A DNA stretch of 64,000 bases from an uncultured Clostridia bacterium (GCA_944336975.1 CALVLH010000009.1:1-64000), one strand, 5' to 3'; counted from the stretch's first letter, positions 49,328 to 59,344 are shown. The notes: generated by a model not told the origin, from the sequence alone. Translations and numbers: made by a program.

Positions 49328-49956
49328 CACTTTGCCCTCCTTTGCTGTTTTTCAAACTTCCACGAAGGGACTTTGCACACGGGACACAGTTCGGGCGGCG
49401 CGTCGCCCACATAGACGAAGCCGCAGATCGTGCAGACGTATACGCCCGTATTTTCCGTCATTTTATTCCCCACTTTGGCATAGCGGGCGAGCAGAGATTG
49501 CAACATCCGCGTCACCTTTTCGCTCCAGACCAGACTGCGCATCGCGCCGCGGTCCCCCGCGCCCTGCGCCACGGCGTTCGCATACGGATACCCCTCGCTC
49601 AGATCTTTTTCGACGAGCTTTGCGACCGCTTTTGCGCTCTTTTTATCCGCCTTCCCCGCCGCCGCGCGGAAAAAACGCGCCAGGGCAAGGAACTGTTCCG
49701 CCTGTTGCGGCATAAACTGTTTTTCGCACCCGCGGGCGAGATTGGAGCAGATGACGCTCATTTCCATCGCCGAAAGTTCCCGCTCTTCGTGTACCGAGGG
49801 CGCGGGAACGGGCGTCGGTTTTGCCGCTTCGGGCTGCGCCTGCGGCGTCACTTCGCGGAACGCCTTCTTTCCCGCCCCGCACACGGGGCATCTGAAGTCG
49901 TCCGGCAGTTCCCCCTTATGGACGTAGCCGCACACCGTACAGATGTATTCTTTCAT
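49327..49956 (-). CDS. Protein with two rubredoxin domains flanking a helical domain
   Basis: 209 residues. The N-terminal rubredoxin-like unit is [27 protein letters not shown] (Cys6, 9, 23, 26). A Pro/Ala-rich linker (36-56) is followed by a mostly helical middle (57-165), then a second rubredoxin-like unit [22 protein letters not shown] (Cys175, 178, 191, 194). The middle has no ExxH pair, so it is not a working rubrerythrin di-iron site; it may be a degenerate ferritin-like domain or something new. AGGAGG lies eight bases before the ATG. It is co-translated with the rubrerythrin fusion, so an electron-transfer partnership is inferred. Confidence 0.8.
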   Translation of the reverse strand: MKEYICTVCGYVHKGELPDDFRCPVCGAGKKAFREVTPQAQPEAAKPTPVPAPSVHEERELSAMEMSVICSNLARGCEKQFMPQQAEQFLALARFFRAAAGKADKKSAKAVAKLVEKDLSEGYPYANAVAQGAGDRGAMRSLVWSEKVTRMLQSLLARYAKVGNKMTENTGVYVCTICGFVYVGDAPPELCPVCKVPSWKFEKQQRRAK

Positions 49957-49978
49957 CCTTTTCGCCTCCTTTGACTCT

Positions 49979-50019
49979 ATTATAACCGCTTTCGCCCGCG
50001 CTTTCCGTGACAAGGTCAC
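49979..50019 (-). promoter_or_regulatory. Possible promoter with GTGAC-AAG-GTCAC palindrome
   Basis: TATAAT on the minus strand at 49979-49984, with a poor -35. A perfect palindrome GTGAC-AAG-GTCAC (50007-50019) lies immediately upstream of the -35 position. It could be an operator for redox control of the rubredoxin-rubrerythrin genes. Confidence 0.5.
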
Positions 50020-50091
50020 ACAGCGGCGCCCTCTTCCTCTTCCGCGCGCGGACGATGCGCCGCGCCCGATCTCTCCCCGCCGCGGCAAACG

Positions 50092-51117
50092 TCAGACTTC
50101 TTCCTCGGCGTCGATCCCGCGGGACAGCTCGCGCTGTTCCTTGACGAACCGCTTTGCGTCCTCGGCGCGGACTTCGGGCGCGGACGCGATCGGCTTTGCC
50201 TCGTGGACGACGACCTGCGTGAAGGGAATGTTGATCTCGTTTCTGTCAAACAGCAGTTTGAGCTGGCGGTTCATATCCCGCTCCACCTGAAATTTTTGCA
50301 TTTCCGGGCATTTTGCCGTAAACCGCAACGTCACGCCCGAAGCGCCCAGGCGGGATACGCCCATATAGAACGGCCCTTCGGCGATGTCGGGGATCTCCTC
50401 CCTGATCGCGGGGAGATTGTCTTTGATGACCAGCTCCACCCGTTCGAGAGATTCTCCGTATTCGATGTCCACTTCGGAAACGGCGAGCGAGAGCTGACTC
50501 GTCATGTTGACCAGCGTGCGGATGTCCGAATTGTTGACGACCTTGATGTCGCCGCCCGCGTCTTCGATCTGCGTCGTGCGGATGCCGATCTCCTTGACGG
50601 TGCCGCGGAAGCCGTCCACCACGATGATGTCTCCCACTTCGAACACGTGTTCGAACACGATGAACAGCCCCGCGATGATGTCCTCGATGAGCGGTTGCGC
50701 TCCCAACCCGACAACGAGGCTGAGAATCCCGATCCCTGCAAGAAGAGCGGTCGTATTCACACCCCATGTGCTGAGCACGGCGAATATGAGCGCGATAACG
50801 GCGACGTATTTGATAAAACTGCAGATGAGATCGATCAGCGCTTTGCCGCGGCGCAGCCGAAGCGCCGCCTGTTTGAGCGCCAGCCTGATCACATACGAGA
50901 GCGTGAGCAGGAATATGATATAGCTCAGCGAACGCAACCAGACATTGCCCGCCTCTCCGGCGAAAATATTGATGCCGAGATAAAAGACGTCGTCCGCGTC
51001 AAAAATCCACCTGCCCGCGATGAGCAGGACAAAATATGCGAGCGCGACGGCGAGCGCAAGCGCGAAAAACAGAATGCCCGCGACGTTGCGTTCTTTTTCA
51101 TTTTGTACCTTTCCCAT
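50092..51117 (-). CDS. Small-conductance mechanosensitive channel, MscS family
   Basis: 341 residues. Three or four membrane helices (about 13-35, 60-80, 95-115, 125-150). The pore helix and beta domain follow: LLAGIGILSLVVGLGAQPLIEDIIAGLFIVFEHVFEVGDIIVVDGFRGTVKEIGIRTTQI. The family's usual PNS reads VVNNSDI here. The C-terminal cage domain is followed by a charged tail. It releases solutes during osmotic downshock. It lies 15 bases after a single-pass extracellular-domain gene, so the two share a transcript. Confidence 0.93.
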   Translation of the reverse strand: MGKVQNEKERNVAGILFFALALAVALAYFVLLIAGRWIFDADDVFYLGINIFAGEAGNVWLRSLSYIIFLLTLSYVIRLALKQAALRLRRGKALIDLICSFIKYVAVIALIFAVLSTWGVNTTALLAGIGILSLVVGLGAQPLIEDIIAGLFIVFEHVFEVGDIIVVDGFRGTVKEIGIRTTQIEDAGGDIKVVNNSDIRTLVNMTSQLSLAVSEVDIEYGESLERVELVIKDNLPAIREEIPDIAEGPFYMGVSRLGASGVTLRFTAKCPEMQKFQVERDMNRQLKLLFDRNEINIPFTQVVVHEAKPIASAPEVRAEDAKRFVKEQRELSRGIDAEEEV

Positions 51118-51132
51118 ATTTTCCTCCTTGAT

Positions 51133-53115
51133 TTATCCGACGGTGACAGGCACCGTATCGATGACATACCCCCATCCCTGCGAAAAGAAACACAAGTACA
51201 GCACGCCCGAATCCTGCAAGGCAGACAGACTGATCGTGACCGTCTGCGACGGATTTAAGGCAAAATCGTCCAGTTCGACATCCTCCAGCCCGACCGCGTC
51301 GAAGCGCAGGCGATAGAGCGCCTCCCCGCTTTCTTTCGCCAGGAGTTCGCCGCCCGTATGCTTGATCGTGACGACGGCGCTCGTGCCCGTTTCCTCCCTC
51401 TCAAACGAAACTTCAAAGGTCGGATAGCTCACCTGCGGCTCTCCCGTCACGGCGATGAGCCGCGTTTCGATCGGCTCGGCGCCGTCCGCACGGGAACTCC
51501 GCGCCGTCGCCGAATACAGGTTCAGCTCGTAGATCTCCCCGCTCGCCGCATATTGCGTCAGAAGGACGACGGTGTTGTTTTCGCCGCTGTAGCCGACGAG
51601 CGAAGGCAGCGAATACCCGTTTACGGACACGCATTCGAAGGATACCTCTTCGGTCGACGCGCCTTCGGGCAGGGTATAGGAGATCGCCTCCGTGTTGCCT
51701 GCCAGCGCCTCGGCGTCTTGCGTGCGCGAGACCAAAGTCACGATCTCGCCCTCCGCCGTCCGCGTTTCCCCCTGCGAAGGGATGTTCAGATAGCTCGCCG
51801 TCCGCACCTGCGCGATATACAGCTTGCGGAAATCGCTCGCACGCATCACGACGGCGGTGTATTCGGTAAACGGCTCGCATCCGCTCAGGGCGCTCGTCCC
51901 CGACGCGTCCGAAGCGGAGACGGGCGACTGCGTCGTCGCCGCCGTCTGCTCGTCGATCAGCCTTCCGTCTTTGAGCAGGCGCAGGACGACTTCCTGTGGC
52001 TTTTCGCTCAGCAGATCGTGGCGGATCGAGAGCGATTCCTGCGACGCCTCCACCTCCGTGAATGCGACCAGGATGTCGGAAGTGACGAGTTCCCCCTCAT
52101 ACAGGCAGTGTCCCGTTTCGGGATCGCGGACGGCGAGTTCGTAGGCAGTATCCCGTTGCAATCCGCTCAGAAACAGACGTCCCGTCGCCAGGTCGATGCT
52201 CTGTGCCTGCAAGACGCCGTCGAGATATACCTCGAGATCGCGATCGGGAAGGGTTTCGGGATAAAACAGGAGCGACGCTTCGTTCGCGTTGACATATTCT
52301 TCTTCATAGTAGATCGCATTTCCCGTGCGCACCGTCTCGCTGTAAAGCCATTCCCCGTTGGCGGGATCCGATACCGTAACCGCGTATTCGGTGTTGGGAA
52401 ACAGCCCTTCCGCCATGAGCATGGGCGAACCGCGGCTGAGCTTGACGTCCAGCGGCTGTCCGTCGAGCTGAACGTTGAGGCTGTATTCGGGAAGATCTTC
52501 GGCGGCGAACTGCAAGACGATCGCGTCGCCCGAAGCGCCGCCCTCGACGGGAAACAGCTTTTGTTCGTAGGCAAGGGTGCGATAGGTTTGAGAATAATAC
52601 ACCTTCCCGCCGTCCCCCTTCACTTCGAAGAGATATTCCTCGTCGGGCAGGAGAAAATCGAAATAGACGAAACAGCGATCTTTGCCCGCGGGCAATTCAT
52701 AATATTCTTCCGCTCCGGGTCCGTTCAGGCAACCGATGAGGGGCACGTTATCGGTATTTTCCACGCTCAGCTCCGCCCACAGGCTATAAGAAGTGACGTC
52801 GACGTCGGTCGCGACAACGCTGACCGCCGCCATGAGAACGACCGCGACGGCGATGACTGCCGCCCCCACAACGGCTCCCGCCGACGTGAACAGCCCGCTC
52901 GCCAGCAGATTTTTCCGCCTTCGGTTGCGTTGAAGCGTTTCCCGCCTCGGCGCGGCGCGCACGGGCGCCTCCTCCGCATACTCCTCCGAACGGAAGAACT
53001 CGGAAGAGCGGAACGCCTCCTGCGCGCGATGATATTCTTCCGAACGTTGGCGCTCCTCCGAGCGATAGGTCTCTTCGTATTTCTGATATTCTCTTGTCTC
53101 CGACCTGTCGCGCAT
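51133..53115 (-). CDS. Single-pass membrane protein with repeated extracellular beta-sandwich domains
   Basis: 660 residues, unrecognised as a whole. The N-terminal 70 residues are cytoplasmic and very rich in Arg, Glu, Ser and Tyr with repeating RSEEY/RSSEFF-like units. One membrane helix (about 72-100, ASGLFTSAGAVVGAAVIAVAVVLMAAVSVVA) follows. The remaining 550 residues form several FN3-like beta domains, with recurrent GLFPNTEYAVTVSDP, GLQRDTAYELAVRDPETG and CEPFTEYTAVVM turns. GGAGGAG precedes the ATG. Co-transcription with mscS suggests a link to envelope tension or cell-wall sensing; this is inference. Confidence 0.7.
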   Translation of the reverse strand: MRDRSETREYQKYEETYRSEERQRSEEYHRAQEAFRSSEFFRSEEYAEEAPVRAAPRRETLQRNRRRKNLLASGLFTSAGAVVGAAVIAVAVVLMAAVSVVATDVDVTSYSLWAELSVENTDNVPLIGCLNGPGAEEYYELPAGKDRCFVYFDFLLPDEEYLFEVKGDGGKVYYSQTYRTLAYEQKLFPVEGGASGDAIVLQFAAEDLPEYSLNVQLDGQPLDVKLSRGSPMLMAEGLFPNTEYAVTVSDPANGEWLYSETVRTGNAIYYEEEYVNANEASLLFYPETLPDRDLEVYLDGVLQAQSIDLATGRLFLSGLQRDTAYELAVRDPETGHCLYEGELVTSDILVAFTEVEASQESLSIRHDLLSEKPQEVVLRLLKDGRLIDEQTAATTQSPVSASDASGTSALSGCEPFTEYTAVVMRASDFRKLYIAQVRTASYLNIPSQGETRTAEGEIVTLVSRTQDAEALAGNTEAISYTLPEGASTEEVSFECVSVNGYSLPSLVGYSGENNTVVLLTQYAASGEIYELNLYSATARSSRADGAEPIETRLIAVTGEPQVSYPTFEVSFEREETGTSAVVTIKHTGGELLAKESGEALYRLRFDAVGLEDVELDDFALNPSQTVTISLSALQDSGVLYLCFFSQGWGYVIDTVPVTVG

Positions 53116-53171
53116 CGCATTCTCCTCCGCCGCCGCACGCCTTCAAGCGCGGGCGCGCGCTTTGCAGTACC

Positions 53172-53200
53172 ATTATATCATACCATTGGGACGAACGCAA
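53172..53200 (-). promoter_or_regulatory. Promoter of the FN3-like protein-mscS transcript
   Basis: Minus strand TTGCGT-17 bases-TATAAT, 57 bases before the start codon. Confidence 0.75.
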
Positions 53201-53273
53201 GACGTAATTTTTTCAGGGAAACGGGCGCACGGGAAACCCGCGCGCCCGAAAATCTCTCCTAATTTTCGGCATG

Positions 53274-53297
53274 AAAAAGCGCCCCCTTCGGGGGCGC
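53274..53297 (-). terminator. Terminator of the type III glutamine synthetase gene
   Basis: Minus strand GCGCCCCC-GAA-GGGGGCGC followed by TTTTTC, just after the stop codon. Confidence 0.9.
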
Positions 53298-53305
53298 GGT
53301 TTTGT

Positions 53306-55384
53306 TTATCTGACGCTGTACAGCAGTTCGGTATACGTCGGGAACGGCCAGTAATCGGCGGAACACAGCTTTTCCATGTTGTCCGCGCAACGGCGGATCT
53401 CCTCCATGTCGGGAAGAACGACGTGCGCCATCTTCATGGACGCGGGGCCTTCGTCCTTGGGCATCTCGGAAAGATCCTTTTCCAGCTTTGCGACCGCCGC
53501 CATCATCGCCTCGTTGAACACGGACAGCTTTTCGATGATCTCTTCGTCCGCCGTGCAGACGATCTTGTCGCTGACCGACTTCTTCGCCACCACCGTGGCG
53601 CAGAGATCGGAAATATACGCGTTCACCGCGGGATAGATCTCGCGCTTTGCCATCTCCAGCATGGTGCGCGCCTCGATGTTGATGATCTTGACGTAGTTTT
53701 CCAGCTGAATGTTCGCGCGGGCGATCGCCTCTTTCTCGGTGTATACGCCCTGACGGACGAACACGTCGATGTTCTCCTTCTTGAAGCATTCGGGAACGGC
53801 ATCTGCGGTCGTCTTGTTGTTGAGCAGTCCTCTTCTCTCCGCCTCAGGCTCCCAATCGGGACCGTATCCGTCGTAGTTAAAGATGACGCGATAATGCTCT
53901 TTGAGCAGGCGCTCGGTATACAGCTTGCACGCCTTCTCAAAATCGGGCGCGTTTTCAAGCGCTTCTACCGCCTGCGAGAACATCTCTGCCGCGATCGTGT
54001 TGAGCACGATGTTGGGATCGGCGACGGAAGCCATGGACCCGAGCATGCGGAATTCGAACTTGTTGCCCGTAAAGGCGAACGGCGACGTGCGGTTGCGGTC
54101 GGTCGTGTCCATGGGGAAGATGGGCGATTCGGGAACACCGATGGAACCGGGCACCGCCTTTTTGGGAACATACTGTCTGCCCAGGACGATGCTGTCGACG
54201 AGTGCGCCGAGCTGATCGCCGAGATAGACGGAAATGATCGCGGGAGGCGCTTCGTCCGCGCCCAGTCTGTGATCGTTGCCCGCCGAAGCGACGGACGCGC
54301 GCAGGATGCCCTGATATTTATCCACCGCCGCGATCACGCAGGCGAGGATGAGCATGAAGCGCATATTGTTTTCGGGTTCTTCCCCGGGTTCGAGCAGGTT
54401 GATCCCCGTATCCGTGGAGAGCGACCAGTTATTGTGCTTGCCCGAACCGTTGACGCCTTCGAAGGGCTTCTCGTGCAAAAGGCAGGCAAGCCCGTGCTTG
54501 TGCGCGATCTTCTTCATCATCTCCATCGTGAGCTGATTGTCGTCCACCGCGACGTTGGTGGAGGTGAAAATGGGCGCAAGTTCGTGCTGTGCGGGCGCGA
54601 CCTCGTTGTGCTTGGTCTTGGCGAGGATTCCGAACGACCAGAGCGTTTCGTCCAGATCGCGCATGAATTCCGCGATGCGGGGACGGAGTACGCCAAAGTA
54701 ATGATCTTCGAGTTCCTGCCCTCTCGCGGGACGCGCGCCGAAAAGCGTCCTTCCCGTCAGAAGCAGGTCCTTTCTCTGTTTGAACACCTCTTCGTCCACG
54801 AGGAAATATTCCTGTTCGGGGCCGACCGTCGTGAAGATCTTGTCGCACTTGATCCCGAACAACTTCAAAAGGCGCTTCGTCTGCGTGTCGAGCGCGGTCA
54901 TGGATTTGAGGAGCGGCGCCTTTTTATCCAGCGTTTCGCCCGTATAGGAGACGAATACCGTCGGGATATACAGCGTTCCCTCTTTGACGAACGCGGGAGA
55001 GGTGGGATCCCATGCGGTATAGCCACGCGCGGAATACGTCGCGCGCGATCCGCCCGAAGGAAAGGACGACGCGTCCGGTTCCCCCACGATGAGCGATTTT
55101 CCCGTGAGCTGCATGATGACCTTATCGCCCGAAGGCTCGATGAAACTGTCGTGCTTTTCCGCGGTGAGGTTGGTCAGCGGCTGGAACCAGTGGGTATAAT
55201 GGGTAGCGCCTTTGGAAACCGCCCAGTCCTTCATCGCCGCCGCGACGGCGCCCGCGATGGACGTGTCGAGCGGATCGCCCGCGTCGATCGTCCGCCGCAG
55301 CGAACGGTATACCTCTTTCGGCAGCGAATTTTTCATCACTTCGTCGTTGAATACGTTACACCCAAATATTTCGGTTACGTTCAT
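53306..55384 (-). CDS. glnN: Glutamine synthetase type III
   Basis: 692 residues, the size of GSIII (about 700), not GSI (about 450). Makes glutamine from glutamate, ammonia and ATP. The start [22 protein letters not shown] has GAGGAG nine bases upstream. Motifs: [95 protein letters not shown] and [19 protein letters not shown]. No glnR or nitrogen-regulator gene is nearby. It is the only nitrogen-assimilation gene in the window. Confidence 0.96.
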   Translation of the reverse strand: MNVTEIFGCNVFNDEVMKNSLPKEVYRSLRRTIDAGDPLDTSIAGAVAAAMKDWAVSKGATHYTHWFQPLTNLTAEKHDSFIEPSGDKVIMQLTGKSLIVGEPDASSFPSGGSRATYSARGYTAWDPTSPAFVKEGTLYIPTVFVSYTGETLDKKAPLLKSMTALDTQTKRLLKLFGIKCDKIFTTVGPEQEYFLVDEEVFKQRKDLLLTGRTLFGARPARGQELEDHYFGVLRPRIAEFMRDLDETLWSFGILAKTKHNEVAPAQHELAPIFTSTNVAVDDNQLTMEMMKKIAHKHGLACLLHEKPFEGVNGSGKHNNWSLSTDTGINLLEPGEEPENNMRFMLILACVIAAVDKYQGILRASVASAGNDHRLGADEAPPAIISVYLGDQLGALVDSIVLGRQYVPKKAVPGSIGVPESPIFPMDTTDRNRTSPFAFTGNKFEFRMLGSMASVADPNIVLNTIAAEMFSQAVEALENAPDFEKACKLYTERLLKEHYRVIFNYDGYGPDWEPEAERRGLLNNKTTADAVPECFKKENIDVFVRQGVYTEKEAIARANIQLENYVKIINIEARTMLEMAKREIYPAVNAYISDLCATVVAKKSVSDKIVCTADEEIIEKLSVFNEAMMAAVAKLEKDLSEMPKDEGPASMKMAHVVLPDMEEIRRCADNMEKLCSADYWPFPTYTELLYSVR

Positions 55385-55445
55385 AAGCTCTCGCTCCTCG
55401 GCGACATTTTCGCGTTGCCTGCGATTCTGTCCCTGTTTTCTTAAC

Positions 55446-55474
55446 ATTATAAGTTTTTTGTCCCCCGAAGTCAA
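55446..55474 (-). promoter_or_regulatory. Promoter of glnN
   Basis: Minus strand TTGACT-17 bases-TATAAT, about 62 bases before the start codon. Confidence 0.9.
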
Positions 55475-55492
55475 ATATTTCTCTGGGAAAAA

Positions 55493-55670
55493 TTGACTTT
55501 CTGCCTTATCGGAACATAATACGAGCCATAAGCGGAACTTATCCCGCCCCGCGCGCTCCCGAAAGAAATGCTTATCGCTTCCGCTGCCCGCAAAACGTCC
55601 CGAACGCCTTCCCGCACGCAAAAGGACGGCGCGCCGCCTGCAAAAAGAAAAACCCGACGCAAAGTCGGGC
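55493..55670 (+). ncRNA. Candidate small RNA (promoter to terminator, no reading frame)
   Basis: On the plus strand TTGACT-16 bases-CATAAT (55493-55520) points into the glnN/ABC gap, and a hairpin CCCGAC-GCAAA-GTCGGG followed by CTTTTCTTTCC ends at about 55678. The interval of about 150 bases has no credible coding frame. The same hairpin also serves as the terminator of the opposite gene, so the evidence is circumstantial. Confidence 0.35.
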
Positions 55671-55675
55671 TTTTC
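55645..55675 (-). terminator. Terminator of the lipoprotein-ABC exporter operon
   Basis: Minus strand CCCGAC-TTTGC-GTCGGG followed by TTTTTCTTTTT; it works in both directions on paper. Confidence 0.87.
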
Positions 55676-55759
55676 TTTCCATCTGTCGGCGATCCGTAAG
55701 ACGACGCATACCGCCTGTTCCGTCGGACAAATATGCTTTTTGGCACGCAACGCCGCTGA

Positions 55760-58153
55760 TCAGCGCGTCATGATGCACTCTCTCGGCGTGAGTTTTCTCG
55801 CGCGCAACAGCAGATACGTCACGGAAAGCATGGAAACGACGAGGACGCCGCAGACGACCGCAACGATCCCGAGCGCCGAGACCCGCATCACGACGTTGGC
55901 GAGTCCGCCAATGAACGACGGCGCGGCAAACGTCACCGCAAGCGAGACGGACAGTCCGATCCCCAAAGAGACGACGGACATCATGAATGCGTCGAACAGG
56001 AACACGAGGAAGAGCTCTTTCGCGCTCGCCCCCCAGCTCCTCATCAGTCCGATGTCATATTTCCGCTGTGAAATATCCAGTTTCGTGCAGGTATAGATGA
56101 GGACTGCCGCCAGCAGGCACAAAACGACTCCGACCGCCGCCAGAGCGGTGATGACCCCGTCGACCGATTCCAATTTATTCCCGTCGGAATTCGCGCCCGG
56201 AGAAGTCACGGCGAGAAACGGAAACGCCTCTTTCAGCGTATTCACTTCCGCGCGGATGTCCACGTTTTCTTTGATATACAAACGAAACCCGGAGGGGCGG
56301 ACGGTAAACAGCGACTCTTCCACATCGTCCGAAATGAGCAGTACGGGATCGTTTGAGCCCTCTGTCTTCTCCCATTCATAAATGCCGGAGATCTTTACTT
56401 TCACTCCCGTGTTGAAGCTGATCGCGAACTCCGCGGCATATAATTTATTTAACGTTGCCTCGTCCAGCGTCCCGTTTCTGATCTCCTCATCCTCGGGGAG
56501 GTCCTCATCGGGATAAGCCATCGCATAGAAACTTCTTACGTCAGCCGCGCTCACGGCGATCTGACCTTCTCCCGGCGCGGTGCCGTAGAGATAACTCTCC
56601 TCCGACGGACGCCTTACCAACGCTCGCGTATACAGGCTGGCCGACTGCGAAGATACCTTCATCGTATAGAGATTTTTTTCCCATTCTTCGATGATGTTCC
56701 TATAATCGTCATAATGCTTTTGCAGAATTTCTGCGATCAGCTCGTCAGAAAAATAAGACGGTATGACGATGAGATCGGAGCCCGATTCTTGATCGTATTC
56801 GGAATAAGATCCCGTCCGCGAATAATTGATCGCGGTAACGGTCACCTCCGTCTTTTCGCCGCTCGGAACAGTGCACCACAAAAGAAGCTTTTGTCCGATC
56901 ATATCGTTCGGGTCTTCTCTGAGCTTTTGCGCCTCTGTTGCGCTCAATATGATCTCATCGGGCGAAGCGGGGATCTCTCCTTCGATCTCGAGCATATTCA
57001 ATCGGTTACGGAAAAAGTCGTTCCATTGCACGACCTGTACGTTTTCGTCAACACTGAAAAATCCCATGCCGCCGCTGATCGAAACGCCGTCCTCTTCAGA
57101 TGCATAGATATTCAGAAACCCGCTATCCAAATTCTGATAATAGGGCGTGATCTGTTCGTAGCGATCGGTGTCGATCGCCTCTTCCAGCAGCTCACGGCTC
57201 ATCGGTTGAATTTTATCCAAATAAGGCGGAAACATAAAATCGCCGCCGCCATATTTCACCTCGATGCGATCCGTCTCAAACAGGGCGTTGTTGGTCGAAC
57301 GCACGACATTGGTCCCCGTATCATAGAGATTGAGCGCCGTGGAACTTACCGCCACGACGAGGATGAGCGTGAGATAGACGAAAATCTGCGATTTCCATTT
57401 CCTGCGCAGACTGTCCGCGCCCAACCTCCAGGCGCGGCGCAAGGAAAAGCGCCCGCCGCGGCGGCGGGACGGAGGAGGCGTCTCGGCAAGTTCCTCTGCA
57501 AAACGGCGGTCCGAAACGACTTTTCCGTCCGAAAGCGTGACGATCCGATCTGCAAACCGTTCCGCAAGGTCGGTATCGTGCGTTACGATGACGACATAGC
57601 GGTCTTTTCTCAGATCGCGCAACAGGCGAAAGATCTCCGTCGCGTTTTCGCTGTCAAGCGCACCCGTAGGCTCGTCTGCGAGAATGATCTGAGAGCGTTT
57701 GAGCAGCGCGATCGCGATACAGACGCGTTGGCGTTCGCCGCCCGAAAGCGTCTCGCTGCGACGGCGGTACAATTTCTCTATTCCCACCTTTTGGAGCACG
57801 GCGCGGATCTCCTCTTCCTTCGCGTCGCAACCCGCAAGCGAGAGCGCCGTCGCGATATTGTCCGCTACGGTCGTTCCCGTCACGAGATTGTTTTCCTGAA
57901 AGACATACGAGATGTTTTCGCCGCGATACCGCTCGGCTTCCCGCTCCGTAAGGGCGGAGATATTCACCCCGTCCACCGAAACGGAGCCCTCCGTGGGGCG
58001 TTCCAGCAATCCGAGCTGATATAACAGCGTGCTCTTCCCGGCTCCCGACGTGCCGCATAAAAAGGTGATCTCGCCGCGCAGGAAGGTCAGATCGATGCAA
58101 TCGAGCGCGACGGCGTCGCGATAGCGTTTGCTCAGTTTTTCTATCCTGATCAT
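55760..58153 (-). CDS. MacB-like ABC transporter, fused ATPase and permease
   Basis: 797 residues. The ATPase part (1-225) has Walker A GTSGAGKST at 34-42, ENNLVTGTTVADNI, signature LSGGERQRVCIA, Walker B IILADEPTGALDS and switch VIVTHD. A first membrane helix (about 250-275) leads to a large extracytoplasmic domain (about 280-660). Three C-terminal helices (FtsX-like, VGVVLCLLAAVLIYTCTKLDISQRKYDIGLMRSWGAS) follow. This is the type VII ABC (MacB/FtsX) mechanotransmission layout. It is encoded 11 bases after a lipoprotein gene, which probably supplies its partner. Substrate unknown; antimicrobial-peptide or lipoprotein handling are typical for the class. Confidence 0.88.
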   Translation of the reverse strand: MIRIEKLSKRYRDAVALDCIDLTFLRGEITFLCGTSGAGKSTLLYQLGLLERPTEGSVSVDGVNISALTEREAERYRGENISYVFQENNLVTGTTVADNIATALSLAGCDAKEEEIRAVLQKVGIEKLYRRRSETLSGGERQRVCIAIALLKRSQIILADEPTGALDSENATEIFRLLRDLRKDRYVVIVTHDTDLAERFADRIVTLSDGKVVSDRRFAEELAETPPPSRRRGGRFSLRRAWRLGADSLRRKWKSQIFVYLTLILVVAVSSTALNLYDTGTNVVRSTNNALFETDRIEVKYGGGDFMFPPYLDKIQPMSRELLEEAIDTDRYEQITPYYQNLDSGFLNIYASEEDGVSISGGMGFFSVDENVQVVQWNDFFRNRLNMLEIEGEIPASPDEIILSATEAQKLREDPNDMIGQKLLLWCTVPSGEKTEVTVTAINYSRTGSYSEYDQESGSDLIVIPSYFSDELIAEILQKHYDDYRNIIEEWEKNLYTMKVSSQSASLYTRALVRRPSEESYLYGTAPGEGQIAVSAADVRSFYAMAYPDEDLPEDEEIRNGTLDEATLNKLYAAEFAISFNTGVKVKISGIYEWEKTEGSNDPVLLISDDVEESLFTVRPSGFRLYIKENVDIRAEVNTLKEAFPFLAVTSPGANSDGNKLESVDGVITALAAVGVVLCLLAAVLIYTCTKLDISQRKYDIGLMRSWGASAKELFLVFLFDAFMMSVVSLGIGLSVSLAVTFAAPSFIGGLANVVMRVSALGIVAVVCGVLVVSMLSVTYLLLRARKLTPRECIMTR

Positions 58154-58164
58154 TGCATCCCCCC

Positions 58165-59331
58165 TTATGCGCTCAGCGAGCTAAAATATGCCGCATAACT
58201 GTAAAACAACGAAGGCGCGCCGCCCGGCGTTGCCGCAAACAAGCCGCCCTCGCACTGCAACGCGGATGCGAGCTCCCGCCATTCCGACTTCAACCTTTCC
58301 ATCTCGGCGTCAAACCGTCCTTCTTCTTCCGTACCGATCTCTTCATAATCTTCGTCACTGTTCATTGCGAAAGCCAGCGTATTCCACATCAGCAGTTCGT
58401 CCCCCGTGACGGGAAGTTCACCCGCGCGCATCCTCGCAAAAATATCTGCGCAAGCGGAAAGGGCCTCGTCGCGGGAAAGGATCTCCGACTGCTCCGCGCG
58501 ATAACCTCGCCCCTCGATCTGCTTTCGGTAAAAATCGATGAGCGTCGGATCATCCTTCGGAGCGACCGTCCTGACCGCTTTCGTGATCCGATAAGCGGCG
58601 GCAAGTTCGGACAGCGTCAGCGCTCCGCTTTCCCGCATTTGGTCAAAACGCCCGCGCATCAACGCGGTATCGACAGGAACGACAGTCTGAAGAAAGCCTA
58701 ACGTTTCTATGTCGCAAAGATCGGAGATCGTCATAAAATAAGAAGCCGAAGCGCTGTTCATCGCCTGCGGGAATAAGGATTCCAGCTTTTCCAACGGCAA
58801 CAGTGCGGAAAGCTCGGCTGTGCCGTCCCTGCCCGTATCGGCGACTGCATCGATCAGTTTTAACAATGCCAGAACGTCCGTCATATTTTCCGCCCCGACG
58901 GAAAGATCCTCCGATCGCGCCGCCGCAGGGAGCCATTGTTCCGTAAAATACAGTGAGATCTTATCGTGCGCATACGTCATCCCACGCTCTTCCGCGAGAT
59001 CGATCAGCCGATACGCTACATACGTATTCCGCGCCGACGGCACGCCTTGGCTGCCGTCCTTTGACGAAGCGGACGCCTCCGTATCCTGCGTGAAATAGGC
59101 GTATTCCTCATCCTCATAATAGTGGGATGCGAGCAGTTCCGCCATCGCCTCCTCAACAGTCTCCGTAGCGGAAACAGCCGGCAACAATTCGTTTTGTATC
59201 GTGTACCAATTCGAAGACATCTCTAAAAATGCACCGCCTGGTTTCTCTTTGTTCGCACAAGCGGAAAACGATATGCCGACGAACATAGCGGCAAGACACA
59301 GACAAGCGGCTCCGCAGCGATGTTTTTTCAA
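58165..59331 (-). CDS. Putative lipoprotein, partner of the MacB-like transporter
   Basis: 388 residues. Start TTG at 59331 is chosen because GGGGGAG lies five bases upstream and the next residues form a signal peptide (KKHRCGAACLCLAAMFVGIS) ending in the lipobox FSAC. The frame is open 36 codons further, but that part lies over the promoter leader and has no signal character. The mature part is mainly helical and rich in Ala, Glu and Leu, with no family I recognise. Its stop lies 11 bases before the transporter start. Confidence 0.72.
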   Translation of the reverse strand: MKKHRCGAACLCLAAMFVGISFSACANKEKPGGAFLEMSSNWYTIQNELLPAVSATETVEEAMAELLASHYYEDEEYAYFTQDTEASASSKDGSQGVPSARNTYVAYRLIDLAEERGMTYAHDKISLYFTEQWLPAAARSEDLSVGAENMTDVLALLKLIDAVADTGRDGTAELSALLPLEKLESLFPQAMNSASASYFMTISDLCDIETLGFLQTVVPVDTALMRGRFDQMRESGALTLSELAAAYRITKAVRTVAPKDDPTLIDFYRKQIEGRGYRAEQSEILSRDEALSACADIFARMRAGELPVTGDELLMWNTLAFAMNSDEDYEEIGTEEEGRFDAEMERLKSEWRELASALQCEGGLFAATPGGAPSLFYSYAAYFSSLSA

Positions 59332-59344
59332 TTTTCTCCCCCTT

